Assembly (NCBI RefSeq): GCF_910588715.1
Contig: NZ_CAJURG010000005.1
Location: forward strand, 1-64,000
DNA length: 64,000 nucleotides
DNA from: an uncultured Clostridium sp.
GTDB lineage: Bacteria > Bacillota > Clostridia > Clostridiales > Clostridiaceae
Direction of reading: 5' to 3'
The position numbers were made by a program, and so were the translations under genes. Under the pieces are notes generated by a model. It was not told the DNA's origin. It made no database searches and worked only from the letters and a program-made list of their open reading frames with translations. Below, piece by piece: positions 23,789 through 33,431 of the stretch. How positions within the stretch are numbered: the stretch's first letter is position 1; each line of letters starts with the position of its first letter.

Positions 23789-25450
23789 ATGTCAACTGAA
23801 ATTAATTCTTCTAACTTTATAAGAAATATAATTGTCGATGATTTAGAAAACGGAAAACACGAAAAAATAATAACTCGTTTCCCACCAGAACCAAATGGAT
23901 ACCTACATATAGGCCATGCAAAATCTATACTTTTAAATTTTGGCTTAGCTGAAGAATTCAAAGGAAAAACTCATCTTAGATTTGATGATACTAATCCAGT
24001 AAAAGAAGATACTGAATATGTTGAATCAATCAAAGAGGATGTAAAATGGCTTGGTGGAAATTGGGATGAACTTTTCTTTGCATCAAATTATTTTGATGAA
24101 ATGTATAATAGAGCTGTTCTTTTAATAAAAAAAGGATTAGCTTACGTTTGTGATTTAACCCCAGAAGAAGCTAAAGAATACAGAGGTAATTTAACTAAAC
24201 CTGGTAAAGAAAGCCCATATAGAAATAGATCTGTAGAAGAAAACTTAGATTTATTTGAAAGAATGAAAAATGGTGAATTTAAAGATGGAGAAAAAGTTTT
24301 AAGAGCTAAAATTGATATGACTTCTCCTAATATGAATATGAGAGATCCTATTATTTATAGAATTGCACATGCAACTCACCATAATACAGGAGATAAATGG
24401 TGTATATATCCTATGTATGACTTTGCTCATCCATTAGAAGATGCCATAGAAAAGGTAACTCACTCTATTTGTACTTTAGAATTTGAAGATCATAGACCTC
24501 TATATGATTGGGTTGTTAAAGAATGTGAAATGGAAGCTAAACCTAGACAAATTGAATTTGCTAGATTAAATATGACTAATACAGTTATGAGTAAAAGAAA
24601 ACTTAAACAATTAGTTGATGAAGGAATTGTTGATGGATGGGATGATCCAAGAATGCCTACTATTTCTGGATTAAGAAGAAGAGGCTGCACTCCTGAAAGT
24701 TTAAAAAACTTCTGCTCTGCAATTGGTGTTGCTAAAGCAAACTCTACAGTAGATTCTCAAATGCTTGATTACTTTGTAAGAGAAGATTTACAATCTAAAG
24801 CACCTAATGCAATGGCTGTTTTAAGACCTTTAAAATTAGTTATAACTAATTACCCAGAAGGTCAAACAGAAATGCTTGAAGTTAGTAATAATGCAAAAGA
24901 CGCATCTTTTGGTACTAGATTAGTTCCATTCTCAAGAGAATTATATGTAGAACAAGAAGACTTCATGGAAGTTCCAATAAAAAAATACTTTAGATTATTC
25001 CCTGGAAATGAAGTTAGACTTATGGGTGCTTATTTTGTTAAATGTAATGAAGTAATCAAAGATGAAAATGGTAATGTTACTGAAATACATTGTACTTATG
25101 ATCCTGAAACTAAAAGCGGTTCTGGATTTACAGGAAGAAAGGTTAAAGGAACTATTCATTGGGTAGATGCAAATAATTGTGTGCCTGCTGAATTTAGATT
25201 ATATGAACCTTTAATTTTAGATGATGCTCCTGAAAATGAAGGAAAACACTTCTTAGAACAAATAAATCCAAATTCTATAGAAATTTTACAAGGCTTTATT
25301 GAACCAACAGCAATAAAAGATGCTAAGCCTCAAGATAAATTCCAAATGGTTAGAAACGGATTCTTTAATGTAGATACTAAATATACTACACCTGAAAAAT
25401 TAGTATTTAACAGAATAGTTTCTTTAAAATCTTCATTTAAATTAAAATAA
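23789..25450 (+). CDS. glnS: Glutaminyl-tRNA synthetase
   Basis: Charges tRNA-Gln. Class I signature HIGH within PPEPNGYLHIGHAKS (about residues 34-48), second motif MSKR (TVMSKRKL) and the GlnRS-type beta-barrel anticodon domain to residue 553. GGAGAGG precedes ATG. Together with gltX (25800) it indicates direct Gln-tRNA formation in this organism, a route clostridia of this group have in addition to or in place of GatCAB. No T-box is seen before it; the terminator follows immediately. Confidence 0.95.
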   Translation: MSTEINSSNFIRNIIVDDLENGKHEKIITRFPPEPNGYLHIGHAKSILLNFGLAEEFKGKTHLRFDDTNPVKEDTEYVESIKEDVKWLGGNWDELFFASNYFDEMYNRAVLLIKKGLAYVCDLTPEEAKEYRGNLTKPGKESPYRNRSVEENLDLFERMKNGEFKDGEKVLRAKIDMTSPNMNMRDPIIYRIAHATHHNTGDKWCIYPMYDFAHPLEDAIEKVTHSICTLEFEDHRPLYDWVVKECEMEAKPRQIEFARLNMTNTVMSKRKLKQLVDEGIVDGWDDPRMPTISGLRRRGCTPESLKNFCSAIGVAKANSTVDSQMLDYFVREDLQSKAPNAMAVLRPLKLVITNYPEGQTEMLEVSNNAKDASFGTRLVPFSRELYVEQEDFMEVPIKKYFRLFPGNEVRLMGAYFVKCNEVIKDENGNVTEIHCTYDPETKSGSGFTGRKVKGTIHWVDANNCVPAEFRLYEPLILDDAPENEGKHFLEQINPNSIEILQGFIEPTAIKDAKPQDKFQMVRNGFFNVDTKYTTPEKLVFNRIVSLKSSFKLK

Positions 25451-25480
25451 GAGAAAGGCAAATTGCCTTTCTCTTATTTT
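25451..25480 (+). terminator. Terminator of glnS
   Basis: GAGAAAGGCA/TGCCTTTCTC arms with a 3-base loop start one base after the stop codon; TTATTTT follows. Confidence 0.88.
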
Positions 25481-25568
25481 AATTAGGTATAGTGAGTGTC
25501 TTTGAGGTTTCATACACAGTAATTTAAAAATTTTATAATCAGGTACACACAAGTCGCCACTTATATAA

Positions 25569-25726
25569 TTATTTTTTTAAAGTTCCTCTATCTTCTTGGA
25601 AACTATAATCATCAGTGAAATCATTCAACAAATTGCAATCACAATCTATATCCCAATATTGTGGATTTAAATGATTAAGTTCACTTTCATAGGTACAATT
25701 TATATTTTTATTACTTTTTACCCCAT
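25569..25726 (-). pseudogene. Small acidic Cys-containing ORF with a frameshift just after the start
   Basis: GGAGG stands 8 bases before ATG at 25726, but the frame stops at once (ATG GGG TAA). One extra G in the G4 run would give a 52-residue protein, MGVKSNKNINCTYESELNHL onward, with CDC and an acidic middle, ending at 25569. It is unrecognised. It could be a broken gene, a sequencing error, or chance; the good ribosome site is the argument for a real gene. An imperfect inverted repeat (CTAATACT/AGTGTTAG) lies just upstream. Confidence 0.35.
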
Positions 25727-25799
25727 TGGTATCGCCTCCTAACACTCTTATCAGTATTAGTGTGCACTATAATACTTATTTAATACTAGCAACTTGTTG

Positions 25800-27461
25800 T
25801 TATATTTCTAAAAATTTATTAAATCTTTCTCTAACTCTTTCTTCACCCATAATTTGCATTAAAGTATAAAGATCTGGAGTATTTGCCCTATGAGATAATG
25901 CCGCTCTTACAGCACCAGCAACATCAGAAATCATTCCCTTATAATTTTCTGGATTTGCTTTATACTCTTTTCTATTTGCACAATATCCAAGTTCTGCTCC
26001 AATTACTTTTAATTCGTCAAACCAATTTTCTTGACTTCCTATATTAAAAATAAACTTCTTAGCATATTCTTCAATTATAGCTTTTGCATTTTCTAATGAT
26101 AAAGTCTTTGGTAATTCCACTTGCTCTGCAGTTTCTTTATAGAATAATTCATCAAAGAAATAAAATATCTTAGCTTTAACTTCATCCCACTTAGCAAAAT
26201 CTTTTCTTGGTTTTGGCCCTTCTTTATCTATATTAAATATTTCTCTAGACATAGCCTCATTTGAAGTTACTAAATTATACATTTCTTCATCATATTGCTT
26301 AGCCCATGCAGTATATTGTTCATATACTTTATCTGCTGGCATTCTAGCTATAACATCTTTAGAAACGTCATTTAACTTCACTAAATCAAATAATGCCCCA
26401 CTCTTACTCATTTTTTCCAAAGCAACGTGGAACTCATGATAATCAGCAGTTGGATTTTCTGCTCTCCATTCCTCATAACTTGAATTTACAATATTTAATA
26501 AATACTCAATTACACATACTACTGGGTAACCAACTTCATTATAGTAAGAAACAGCAGCTTCTGCATCCTTTCTCTTAGAAAGCTTTCTCTTAGACCCACC
26601 TTCTTGCTTCATAATTGTTGGAATATGTGCATAATTTGGTCTTTCAAATCCTAATACTTCAAATAATTGAACATGTATTGGAAGAGATGATAACCATTCT
26701 TCTCCTCTTATTACATCTGTAGTTCTCATTAAATAATCATCTATAGCATGAGCAAAATGATATGTTGGAAGTCCATCACCTTTAATTAAAACTACATCTT
26801 GATTATTTTCTGGGAAAGATATATCTCCCTTTATTAAATCATGGAATTCAACTCTATTTTCAATATTTCCTGGTGATTTTAATCTTAAAATATAAGATTC
26901 ACCATTATTTATTCTTTCTATAGCTTCTTCCTCAGTAATATTTCTATATTTAGCATACTCTTCATAATATCCTGGAGTTATTTTATTAGCAATTTGTTCT
27001 TCTCTTAATGCTGCTAATTCTTCCGGTGTACAGAAGTCTGGATATGCTAAACCTTTTAATAATAAATCCTTAGCAAAGGTTCTATATATTTCAGCTCTTT
27101 CACTTTGCCTATATGGGCCATATTCACCTTTTGAAGTTTCTTGACCCGTCATTCCTTCACTAAAGTCCATTCCAAAGTTATGCATTGTGGCAATTGTATC
27201 TTCAATAGCACCTTCTACTTCTCTTTTTTGATCTGTATCTTCTATTCTTAAATAAAAAATACCTTCGCTTTGACTTGCTAACCTTTCATTTATTAATGCA
27301 GCAAAAACTCCACCTATATGTTGGAATCCAGTTGGTGATGGTGCATATCTAGTTACTCTAGCTCCTTCTTTTAAATTTCTTTTTGGATATTTTGCTATGT
27401 AATATTCCCTATCATGTTCAACACTTGGGAATATTATTTCAGCTAATTTTTCAAATGCCAT
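25800..27461 (-). CDS. gltX: Glutamyl-tRNA synthetase
   Basis: Charges tRNA-Glu. The HIGH motif appears as HIGG (APSPTGFQHIGGVFAALIN) and KMSKS as KLSKR (SKRKLSKRKD), as in the longer clostridial type of GluRS; length 553. Hairpin and anticodon-binding domains fill the C-terminal half. GGAG precedes ATG at normal distance. It is preceded by a T-box leader, so expression should follow the charging of tRNA-Glu. Confidence 0.95.
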   Translation of the reverse strand: MAFEKLAEIIFPSVEHDREYYIAKYPKRNLKEGARVTRYAPSPTGFQHIGGVFAALINERLASQSEGIFYLRIEDTDQKREVEGAIEDTIATMHNFGMDFSEGMTGQETSKGEYGPYRQSERAEIYRTFAKDLLLKGLAYPDFCTPEELAALREEQIANKITPGYYEEYAKYRNITEEEAIERINNGESYILRLKSPGNIENRVEFHDLIKGDISFPENNQDVVLIKGDGLPTYHFAHAIDDYLMRTTDVIRGEEWLSSLPIHVQLFEVLGFERPNYAHIPTIMKQEGGSKRKLSKRKDAEAAVSYYNEVGYPVVCVIEYLLNIVNSSYEEWRAENPTADYHEFHVALEKMSKSGALFDLVKLNDVSKDVIARMPADKVYEQYTAWAKQYDEEMYNLVTSNEAMSREIFNIDKEGPKPRKDFAKWDEVKAKIFYFFDELFYKETAEQVELPKTLSLENAKAIIEEYAKKFIFNIGSQENWFDELKVIGAELGYCANRKEYKANPENYKGMISDVAGAVRAALSHRANTPDLYTLMQIMGEERVRERFNKFLEI

Positions 27462-27540
27462 ATTTAAATTCTCCTTTAAAATATATAATATTAAAATGAA
27501 TGTTTCCTTTAAAATACATTCATTTTATTTATAAATAAAA

Positions 27541-27750
27541 AAGTTTTCATCCTAAAATTCTTAGGACGAAAACTTTTATTCCGCGTTACCACCTAAATTG
27601 ATTAAAAAATTAATCCACTCAAATACTTATTTAGTTTTATTGCTCTAAGGTTTCCTTCAATAGTTTTAATTTTTAGGCTTACACCATCCCTAAATCGCTT
27701 TAAATTAAATTTCTATTTACTGCTCCTCTTCAATGCAATTTATATAATAA
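27541..27750 (-). promoter_or_regulatory. T-box leader of gltX
   Basis: On the minus strand the T-box AGGTGGTAACGCGG (27581-27594) is followed by the terminator with 15-base arms (27561-27575 and 27541-27555) and T6. Upstream is stem I with GGGATGGTGTAAGCC and a likely GAA (Glu) specifier in CTATTGAAGG. Confidence 0.92.
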
Positions 27751-27771
27751 GTTTTAACAAATTATAAACTA

Positions 27772-27800
27772 ATTATACAAATTGAAATTATTATTGTAAA
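27772..27800 (-). promoter_or_regulatory. Promoter of the gltX T-box transcript
   Basis: TTTACA (27795-27800), 17-base spacer and TATAAT (27772-27777) on the minus strand. Confidence 0.8.
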
Positions 27801-27839
27801 GATTTATATTTTCTATTAATTACATAAATTTTTATAATT

Positions 27840-29144
27840 TTATCTTATTGCAAAATAAATTATAAATAAAATAGCTAATACATACATAACAGGATGTACT
27901 TTTTTAGCTTTTCCTTTAAATATCATAAGAATTACATATGATAAAAATCCACAAGCTATACCTTCTCCAATACTATAAGTTAAAGGCATTAATATTACAG
28001 TTAAAAATGCTGAAATTGAAACCTCGGGTTTATCCCATTCTATTTCTCTAAGATTACTGCACATTAAAGAACCAACTATAATAAGTGCTGGTGCAGTTAC
28101 TGCTGATGTAATTACACTAAGTAATGGAGAAAAAATTAATGAAATTAAAAATAATATTCCTACTACAACACTTGAAAATCCCGTTTTTGCACCTATTGCT
28201 ACTCCAGATAATGATTCAACATAAGAAGTAGTATTAGTTGTTCCAAATATAGAACCTATACAAGTAGCAACTGAATCTGCAAGTAATGCTTTTGAACCAT
28301 TTTCAACAGAACCATCTTTTTTAAGTAATCCAACCTTTGAACCAACTGCAACTAATGTACCTGCTGTATCAAAGAAATCCATAAATAAGAAAGTAAATAT
28401 AACTAATATCATTTGAGGATTAAATATATTACCTATATTTTTAATTGCTACACCAAAAGTAGGAGCTATTGATGGTGGCATAGATATTATTGAAGTAGGT
28501 ATTTCTATTAATCCAAATATCATTCCAACAATTACTGTTGCCGCCATTCCAATAAATATTGCTATATTTGAGCCTCTAACCATTAATATTGAAATTACTA
28601 TAAGTCCAAATATTGAAAGTAAAACTGTTGGATTTGTTAAGTCTCCAAGTCCTACAAAAGTTGATTCATTTGCTACAACTATTCCTGCATTTTTTAATCC
28701 AATGAAAGCTATAAATAATCCAATTCCTGCACTTACAGCAAATTTTAAGTTTGTTGGAATTGACTTAATAACTAATTCCCTTAAACCTGTTGCTGATATT
28801 ATTAAAAATATAATACCTGATGCAAGAACCCCTGATAATGCAGTTTGCCAAGATATGTCCATCCCTATACAAACACTATATGTAAAGAAAGCATTTAATC
28901 CAACTCCCGGAGCTAGTCCCATTGGAAATTTTGCAAATATACCCATAATTAATGTTCCAATTGCTGCTGCTAATGCTGTTGCAACAAAAACACTCTTTTC
29001 TGGCATTCCTGCATCTGCTAAAACATTAGGAATTAAAAATAATGCATATGCCATTGTTAAAAATGTTGTTATTCCAGCTATTGTTTCAGTTTTAAAATTT
29101 GTATTCTTTTCTTGAAAATTAAAATATTTAGATAAGAAATTCAT
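27840..29144 (-). CDS. NCS2-family purine permease (AzgA/PbuG type)
   Basis: Imports hypoxanthine, guanine or adenine by proton symport. The 434 residues have about 13 membrane helices and AzgA-type marks: FKTETIAGITTFLTMAYALF, FPMGLAPGVGLNAFFTYSV, and the second substrate-site segment FLFMDFFDTAGTLVAVG with TTSYVESLSGVAIGAKTG. GGAGGAG precedes ATG. A guanine-type riboswitch lies in its leader, which supports purine, probably guanine/hypoxanthine, uptake. Confidence 0.92.
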   Translation of the reverse strand: MNFLSKYFNFQEKNTNFKTETIAGITTFLTMAYALFLIPNVLADAGMPEKSVFVATALAAAIGTLIMGIFAKFPMGLAPGVGLNAFFTYSVCIGMDISWQTALSGVLASGIIFLIISATGLRELVIKSIPTNLKFAVSAGIGLFIAFIGLKNAGIVVANESTFVGLGDLTNPTVLLSIFGLIVISILMVRGSNIAIFIGMAATVIVGMIFGLIEIPTSIISMPPSIAPTFGVAIKNIGNIFNPQMILVIFTFLFMDFFDTAGTLVAVGSKVGLLKKDGSVENGSKALLADSVATCIGSIFGTTNTTSYVESLSGVAIGAKTGFSSVVVGILFLISLIFSPLLSVITSAVTAPALIIVGSLMCSNLREIEWDKPEVSISAFLTVILMPLTYSIGEGIACGFLSYVILMIFKGKAKKVHPVMYVLAILFIIYFAIR

Positions 29145-29154
29145 TTTCGTACTC

Positions 29155-29196
29155 CTCCATGCATTTTTGTAATCGCAATATTTATCGCATGCAGAG
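29155..29196 (-). promoter_or_regulatory. Possible ribosome-site-sequestering hairpin of the purine permease
   Basis: Minus-strand CTC-TGCAT (29196-29189) can pair with ATGCA-TG-GAG (29164-29155) with a 2-base bulge, covering part of the GGAGGAG ribosome site. No T-tract terminator follows the aptamer, so translation may be the controlled step. Confidence 0.4.
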
Positions 29197-29293
29197 TATA
29201 TAAGATTTGATATGTAAATTTAGTAACTATTTTTTTATGTATATGTGATATATAATAATTCAAATTAAAATATAAGTTTTATATATAAAACAT

Positions 29294-29360
29294 ATCGTAG
29301 TCAAATCATTTATGGTGATTTGGTAGAAACTGTTGAACCCTATTTTCAACTTTATACGAT
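29294..29360 (-). promoter_or_regulatory. Purine riboswitch (guanine type)
   Basis: On the minus strand P1 ATCGTA/TACGAT closes a three-way junction. P2 is GTTGAA/TTCAAC with loop AATAGGG, the conserved joint is AGTTTCTACC, P3 is AAATCA/TGATTT with loop CCATAAA, and the last joint is GACTA. The C in TGACTA at the specificity position indicates guanine/hypoxanthine rather than adenine binding. It controls the NCS2 permease. Confidence 0.92.
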
Positions 29361-29389
29361 AAACACGATTACTTCTTAATATATGAATA

Positions 29390-29418
29390 ATATTAATATA
29401 CTCAATAATATTTGTCCA
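29390..29418 (-). promoter_or_regulatory. Promoter of the purine riboswitch transcript
   Basis: TGGACA (29413-29418), 17-base spacer, TAATAT (29390-29395) on the minus strand. Confidence 0.55.
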
Positions 29419-29498
29419 CATAATTTATTTATTTCCCATAAATTTCTTTGATGTTTTATTTATATATTTTAATAAAATTTTATATAAAAACTAAATAG

Positions 29499-29519
29499 AA
29501 ATTTCATAAAATGAAATTT
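29499..29519. promoter_or_regulatory. Candidate operator of the alpha-glucoside operon
   Basis: A perfect 8-base inverted repeat AAATTTCA-N5-TGAAATTT about 75 bases before malH, near a TATATT element. An RpiR-family regulator is encoded downstream and may bind it; binding is inferred. Confidence 0.45.
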
Positions 29520-29591
29520 TTAAATATATTTTTTTGAAGATGATATATTATAAACATCAAGAGAAAACATTTACAGGAAAGAGGTATTAAT

Positions 29592-30920
29592 ATGAAAAAG
29601 AATGCAGTAGTTATTGTAGGTGCAGGAAGCACTCATACACCAGGTATAATTCAAAGTTTATTACAAAAAAAGGATGAATTTCCTTTAAGAAAATTATCTT
29701 TATTCGATATTGATGAAAAAAGATTACATTTAGTACATGATATCATGAAACAATTTATTAATGAAACTTATCCTGAGCTTGAAGTTGTTGTTACAACAAA
29801 TGAAGAAGAAGCTTACACAGATGTAGATTTCGTATTTGCTCAAGTTCGTCAAGGTGGATTAAAATTAAGAAGTTCTGATGAAAAAATCCCATTACAATAT
29901 GGTGTAGTTGGACAAGAAACTTGTGGCCCTGGAGGTTCAATTTCTTATGGAATACGTTCAATCCCAGCTATAATTCACATAATAAAAATGGCAAAAAAAT
30001 ATTCTCCAAACTGTTGGGTTTTAAATTATTCAAATCCAGCTGCAGTTGTTGCTGAAGCTACAAGAAGAGAATTTAATAACGAAAGAGTATTGAATATTTG
30101 TGATATGCCAACAGCAATTCTTTTATCTTACTCTAAAATGTTAGGATTAGATAGCTGGCAATCATTAGACCCTTGCTACTTTGGATTAAATCACTTTGGA
30201 TGGTTTACAGCATTATATGACAAAGAAGGAAAAGACCGTTTACCAGAATTAAGAGAAATGATATTAACTTCTGGAATGTCAGCTTGCAGTGATAAACACC
30301 ATAAAGATAAAGACTGGCAAAAAACATGGAAACAATACGCAGAAATAGTTAAAGATTATCCTGACTTCTTACCAAACAGTTATCTTCAATACTATTTATA
30401 TTCTTCAGAAATGGTAGCAAAGATGGATATAAATCGTACAAGAGCAGACATGGTTATTGAAGGTCGTGAACAAGAAATGTTTGCAGAACACAATAAATAT
30501 TTAGAATCACCAGAAAATTATAAGAGCCCAATACAAGAATTTACAGTTTTTGGTGATTTCATAGTTGATGCAGCTGCTTCTATTGCATACAATAAGGGAG
30601 AACGTTTCTTAGTAATTGTAGAAAATAATGGAGCTATTCCTAATATGCCAGCAGATGCAATGGTTGAAGTACCAGCTTATATACGTTCATGGGGACCAGA
30701 ACCAGTTTCAATTCCTCCAATCCCAACTTTCCATAAAGGAATGATGGAAAACCAATTAGCTTCTGAAAAATTAGCCGTAGATGCTTACTTCGAAAATTCT
30801 TATGATAAAGCATTACAAGCTATAGCTATAAATAAAACAGTGCCATCTACAACAGTTGCAAGAAAAATTTTAGATGACTTAATAGAAGCAAATGGTGAAT
30901 ATTGGCCAACATTAAAATAA
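29592..30920 (+). CDS. malH: 6-phospho-alpha-glucosidase (GH4)
   Basis: Splits maltose 6'-phosphate and related 6-phospho-alpha-glucosides into glucose and glucose 6-phosphate, using NAD+ and a divalent metal. The N-terminal Rossmann motif is VVIVGAGSTHTPGI. Metal and catalytic marks are C170-D171 (NICDMP) and N200-H201 (GLNHFGW), with GVVGQETCGPGG and NYSNPAAVVAEATRR between. The 442-residue length and overall similarity to B. subtilis GlvA are high. GAGG precedes ATG. It is first of the operon with the EIICB gene 26 bases downstream. Confidence 0.95.
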   Translation: MKKNAVVIVGAGSTHTPGIIQSLLQKKDEFPLRKLSLFDIDEKRLHLVHDIMKQFINETYPELEVVVTTNEEEAYTDVDFVFAQVRQGGLKLRSSDEKIPLQYGVVGQETCGPGGSISYGIRSIPAIIHIIKMAKKYSPNCWVLNYSNPAAVVAEATRREFNNERVLNICDMPTAILLSYSKMLGLDSWQSLDPCYFGLNHFGWFTALYDKEGKDRLPELREMILTSGMSACSDKHHKDKDWQKTWKQYAEIVKDYPDFLPNSYLQYYLYSSEMVAKMDINRTRADMVIEGREQEMFAEHNKYLESPENYKSPIQEFTVFGDFIVDAAASIAYNKGERFLVIVENNGAIPNMPADAMVEVPAYIRSWGPEPVSIPPIPTFHKGMMENQLASEKLAVDAYFENSYDKALQAIAINKTVPSTTVARKILDDLIEANGEYWPTLK

Positions 30921-30946
30921 AAAAACAATGGATAGAGGGGATTTTC

Positions 30947-32509
30947 ATGGATAAAAAAAAATTATTTAGTTCGTTTCAAAAACTAGGTAAAGTTCTAATG
31001 GCACCAGTTTTACTTCTACCTATATCAGGTATTCTTGTTGGTGTCGGTAGTGCATTTACAAATGCTAGTTTAATTAAAGTTGCACCTTTTTTAGGGAATA
31101 GTTTCTTTTCCCTTCTATTCCAACTAATGAAGGATGCTGGTAATGTTGTAAACAATAACATTTCAGTTATTTTTGCTATATGTATAGCCTATGGATATGC
31201 TAAATCTGAAAAAGCTACAGCAGCTTTATCAGGTTTCCTAGGATACATGACAATGAATACAATAATGGGAAGTTTCTTAATTGCTAGAGGAGTTATAGAT
31301 ACAAGTAATTTATTAACTGGTCAAAAAGCAATTTTAGGTGTAACTACTTTAGATACTGGTGTATTTGGTGGTATTATAATTGGTCTTATTGTAAGTTATC
31401 TTCATAATAAATATTATAAGATTCAATTACCTCCAGTATTAGGTATATTTAATGGAACACGTTTTATACCTGCAATTACGATTATAGTTTCTAGCTTTGT
31501 AGGAGTTTTATTATCATTTGTATTCCCTCCTATACAAAATGCTTTAGAATTATCTTCTGAATTTATAAATTCAACAGGTGTATTTGGAGCATTTGTATAT
31601 GGATTTTCAGAGCGTATGTTATTACCTTTTGGCTTACATCACTTTATATATCTTCCATTCTTCTTTACATCACTTGGTGGAGTAATGGAAATTGGTGGAC
31701 AAACAGTTGAAGGAGCTGTAAATATATATAATGCAATATTAAATACTCCTGGAGCTATGTTTGATATTAATATAAGTCGTTATGTAATGAATGGTAAAGT
31801 ATTATTTTCTATGTTTGGTTTAACAGGTGCAGCCCTTGCAATATATAAGACTGCTAAAAAAGAAAACAGAAAAAAAGTAGCATCTCTTATGATAGCAGCT
31901 GTTATACCTTGTGCACTTATGGGAATTACTGAACCATTAGAATATAGTTTTCTTTTCGTAGCACCTGTATTATTTGGAATTCATGCTTTATTATCAGGGG
32001 TAGCTTATATACTAACTTATCTGCTTCAATTTAATGTAGCAGGTCCATCAGCCTTTGGAGGTCCATTACTATCTTGGATATTTAATGGAATACTAAATTC
32101 TGATAAGGGATCTCACTGGTATTGGTTACCTATACTTGGAGTATTCTATTTTGTAATCTACTATTATGTATTTAAATTTGTAATTGTAAAATTCAATTTA
32201 AAAACACCTGGTAGAGAAGTTATGGAAGTAGAAGAAGTTACAACAAATAATGAAAATAATACTGGAGAATTAATTCCTAAAATAGTAGAATCAGTTGGTG
32301 GAAAAGATAATATTTTAAAAGTTGAAGCATGTTTTACAAGATTACGTTTAACTTTAAAAGATAATTCATTAATAGAAAAAGATGATTATTTCAAAAACGA
32401 ATTATCTGCTAATGGAATAGTTAAAGTTGCACAAGGTGTGCAAATCATTTATGGTAACAAAGCTTCTGTTTACAAAACTGAAATGAGAGAATACTTAGGT
32501 ATTGAATAA
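30947..32509 (+). CDS. PTS alpha-glucoside-specific EIICB component
   Basis: Takes up and phosphorylates maltose/alpha-glucosides. The EIIC channel (about 1-425, about ten helices) includes GERMLLPFGLHHF-type and GITEPLEYSFLF segments; after a Glu/Asn-rich linker the EIIB domain has its phospho-cysteine at C462 (VEACFTRLRL). No EIIA domain is present, so a shared glucose-type EIIA is needed. The long frame starts at 30902 inside malH; ATG at 30947 has GAGGGG in front and is preferred (520 residues). It pairs with GH4 and uses EI encoded at 55438. Confidence 0.93.
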   Translation: MDKKKLFSSFQKLGKVLMAPVLLLPISGILVGVGSAFTNASLIKVAPFLGNSFFSLLFQLMKDAGNVVNNNISVIFAICIAYGYAKSEKATAALSGFLGYMTMNTIMGSFLIARGVIDTSNLLTGQKAILGVTTLDTGVFGGIIIGLIVSYLHNKYYKIQLPPVLGIFNGTRFIPAITIIVSSFVGVLLSFVFPPIQNALELSSEFINSTGVFGAFVYGFSERMLLPFGLHHFIYLPFFFTSLGGVMEIGGQTVEGAVNIYNAILNTPGAMFDINISRYVMNGKVLFSMFGLTGAALAIYKTAKKENRKKVASLMIAAVIPCALMGITEPLEYSFLFVAPVLFGIHALLSGVAYILTYLLQFNVAGPSAFGGPLLSWIFNGILNSDKGSHWYWLPILGVFYFVIYYYVFKFVIVKFNLKTPGREVMEVEEVTTNNENNTGELIPKIVESVGGKDNILKVEACFTRLRLTLKDNSLIEKDDYFKNELSANGIVKVAQGVQIIYGNKASVYKTEMREYLGIE

Positions 32510-32516
32510 ATTTAAT

Positions 32517-32552
32517 AAAAATATAGGATAGCTTATACTATCCTATATTTTT
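32517..32552 (+). terminator. Terminator of malH-EIICB
   Basis: Perfect 15-base arms AAAAATATAGGATAG and complement, 6-base loop, T5 end. Read-through to rpiR is possible. Confidence 0.82.
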
Positions 32553-32598
32553 ATATTATAATATTTAATAATTACATATAAATAAATTGGAGGAAAAT

Positions 32599-33402
32599 AT
32601 GTATTCAATTTTTTCTAACTTAAAAAGATGTGTAGAAGAGATAACAGAATATCATTCTACAGATAGTTATATAGCACAATATATTTTACATAATCACGAA
32701 AAAATCCCCAACATGACCATATTTGATATTGCAAAAGCATGCAGTACTTCACCTTCTACAATAACTAGATTTTGCAAAAGAGTTAACAATTCAAACTTTA
32801 AAGAATTAAAGGAAGATATAATTGTTTATAACGAATTTCTTCAAGATGAAATAAACAATAAATGCATTAAAAATAATAAAAAAATTATTAGTTCATCTAT
32901 TTTAGATGAATACTTTTATACATTAAATAAATCTTTTATTGAAACAAAAAAAGTTATTGATGAAAAGAAACTTATTAAAGCTGTTAACTGGATTGAAGAA
33001 GCCAAAGGAATTTATGTTTTTGGTAGTTCTTTTTCAAATATTATCGCAAAAAATTTTAGTGAAAAATTTACAAGGTTAAATAAGACAAGTTATTCATTTC
33101 CGACGTTAAAAAGTCAAATACTTGCTATAGAAAATATGAATAAAAATGACATTGCTATAATAGTATCATTTTCTGCAACTACAAGACATATAAAACAAAT
33201 AAATAAGCTTTTAAAAGAAAAGGACATAAAAATAATTTGGATTACAGCTCAAAAGGAAATTAAAAACTCTTGTAAAGAAATTAAATTATTAGTAAGTTCC
33301 TTAAAAATGGATGAATTTCAAACATCAATTATTCAAGATCATTCACTAACTAGTATAGTAGATATTTTATATATCTACTATGTTTATCTGTATGGACATT
33401 AA
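32599..33402 (+). CDS. RpiR-family transcriptional regulator (alpha-glucoside)
   Basis: A DNA-binding sugar-phosphate sensor. The N-terminal HTH_6 domain (about 1-80) has IFDIAKACSTSPSTITRFCKR; the C-terminal SIS domain (about 105-260) has IYVFGSSFSNIIAKNF and NDIAIIVSFSATTRHI. It is probably responsive to a 6-phospho-sugar produced by the adjoining PTS. TTG at 32587 is rejected because it overlaps GGAGG; ATG at 32599 follows the ribosome site. B. subtilis GlvR is a comparable regulator beside glvA. Confidence 0.9.
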   Translation: MYSIFSNLKRCVEEITEYHSTDSYIAQYILHNHEKIPNMTIFDIAKACSTSPSTITRFCKRVNNSNFKELKEDIIVYNEFLQDEINNKCIKNNKKIISSSILDEYFYTLNKSFIETKKVIDEKKLIKAVNWIEEAKGIYVFGSSFSNIIAKNFSEKFTRLNKTSYSFPTLKSQILAIENMNKNDIAIIVSFSATTRHIKQINKLLKEKDIKIIWITAQKEIKNSCKEIKLLVSSLKMDEFQTSIIQDHSLTSIVDILYIYYVYLYGH

Positions 33403-33431
33403 TTAATATGAAAATTTTTATAAATAAAAAT

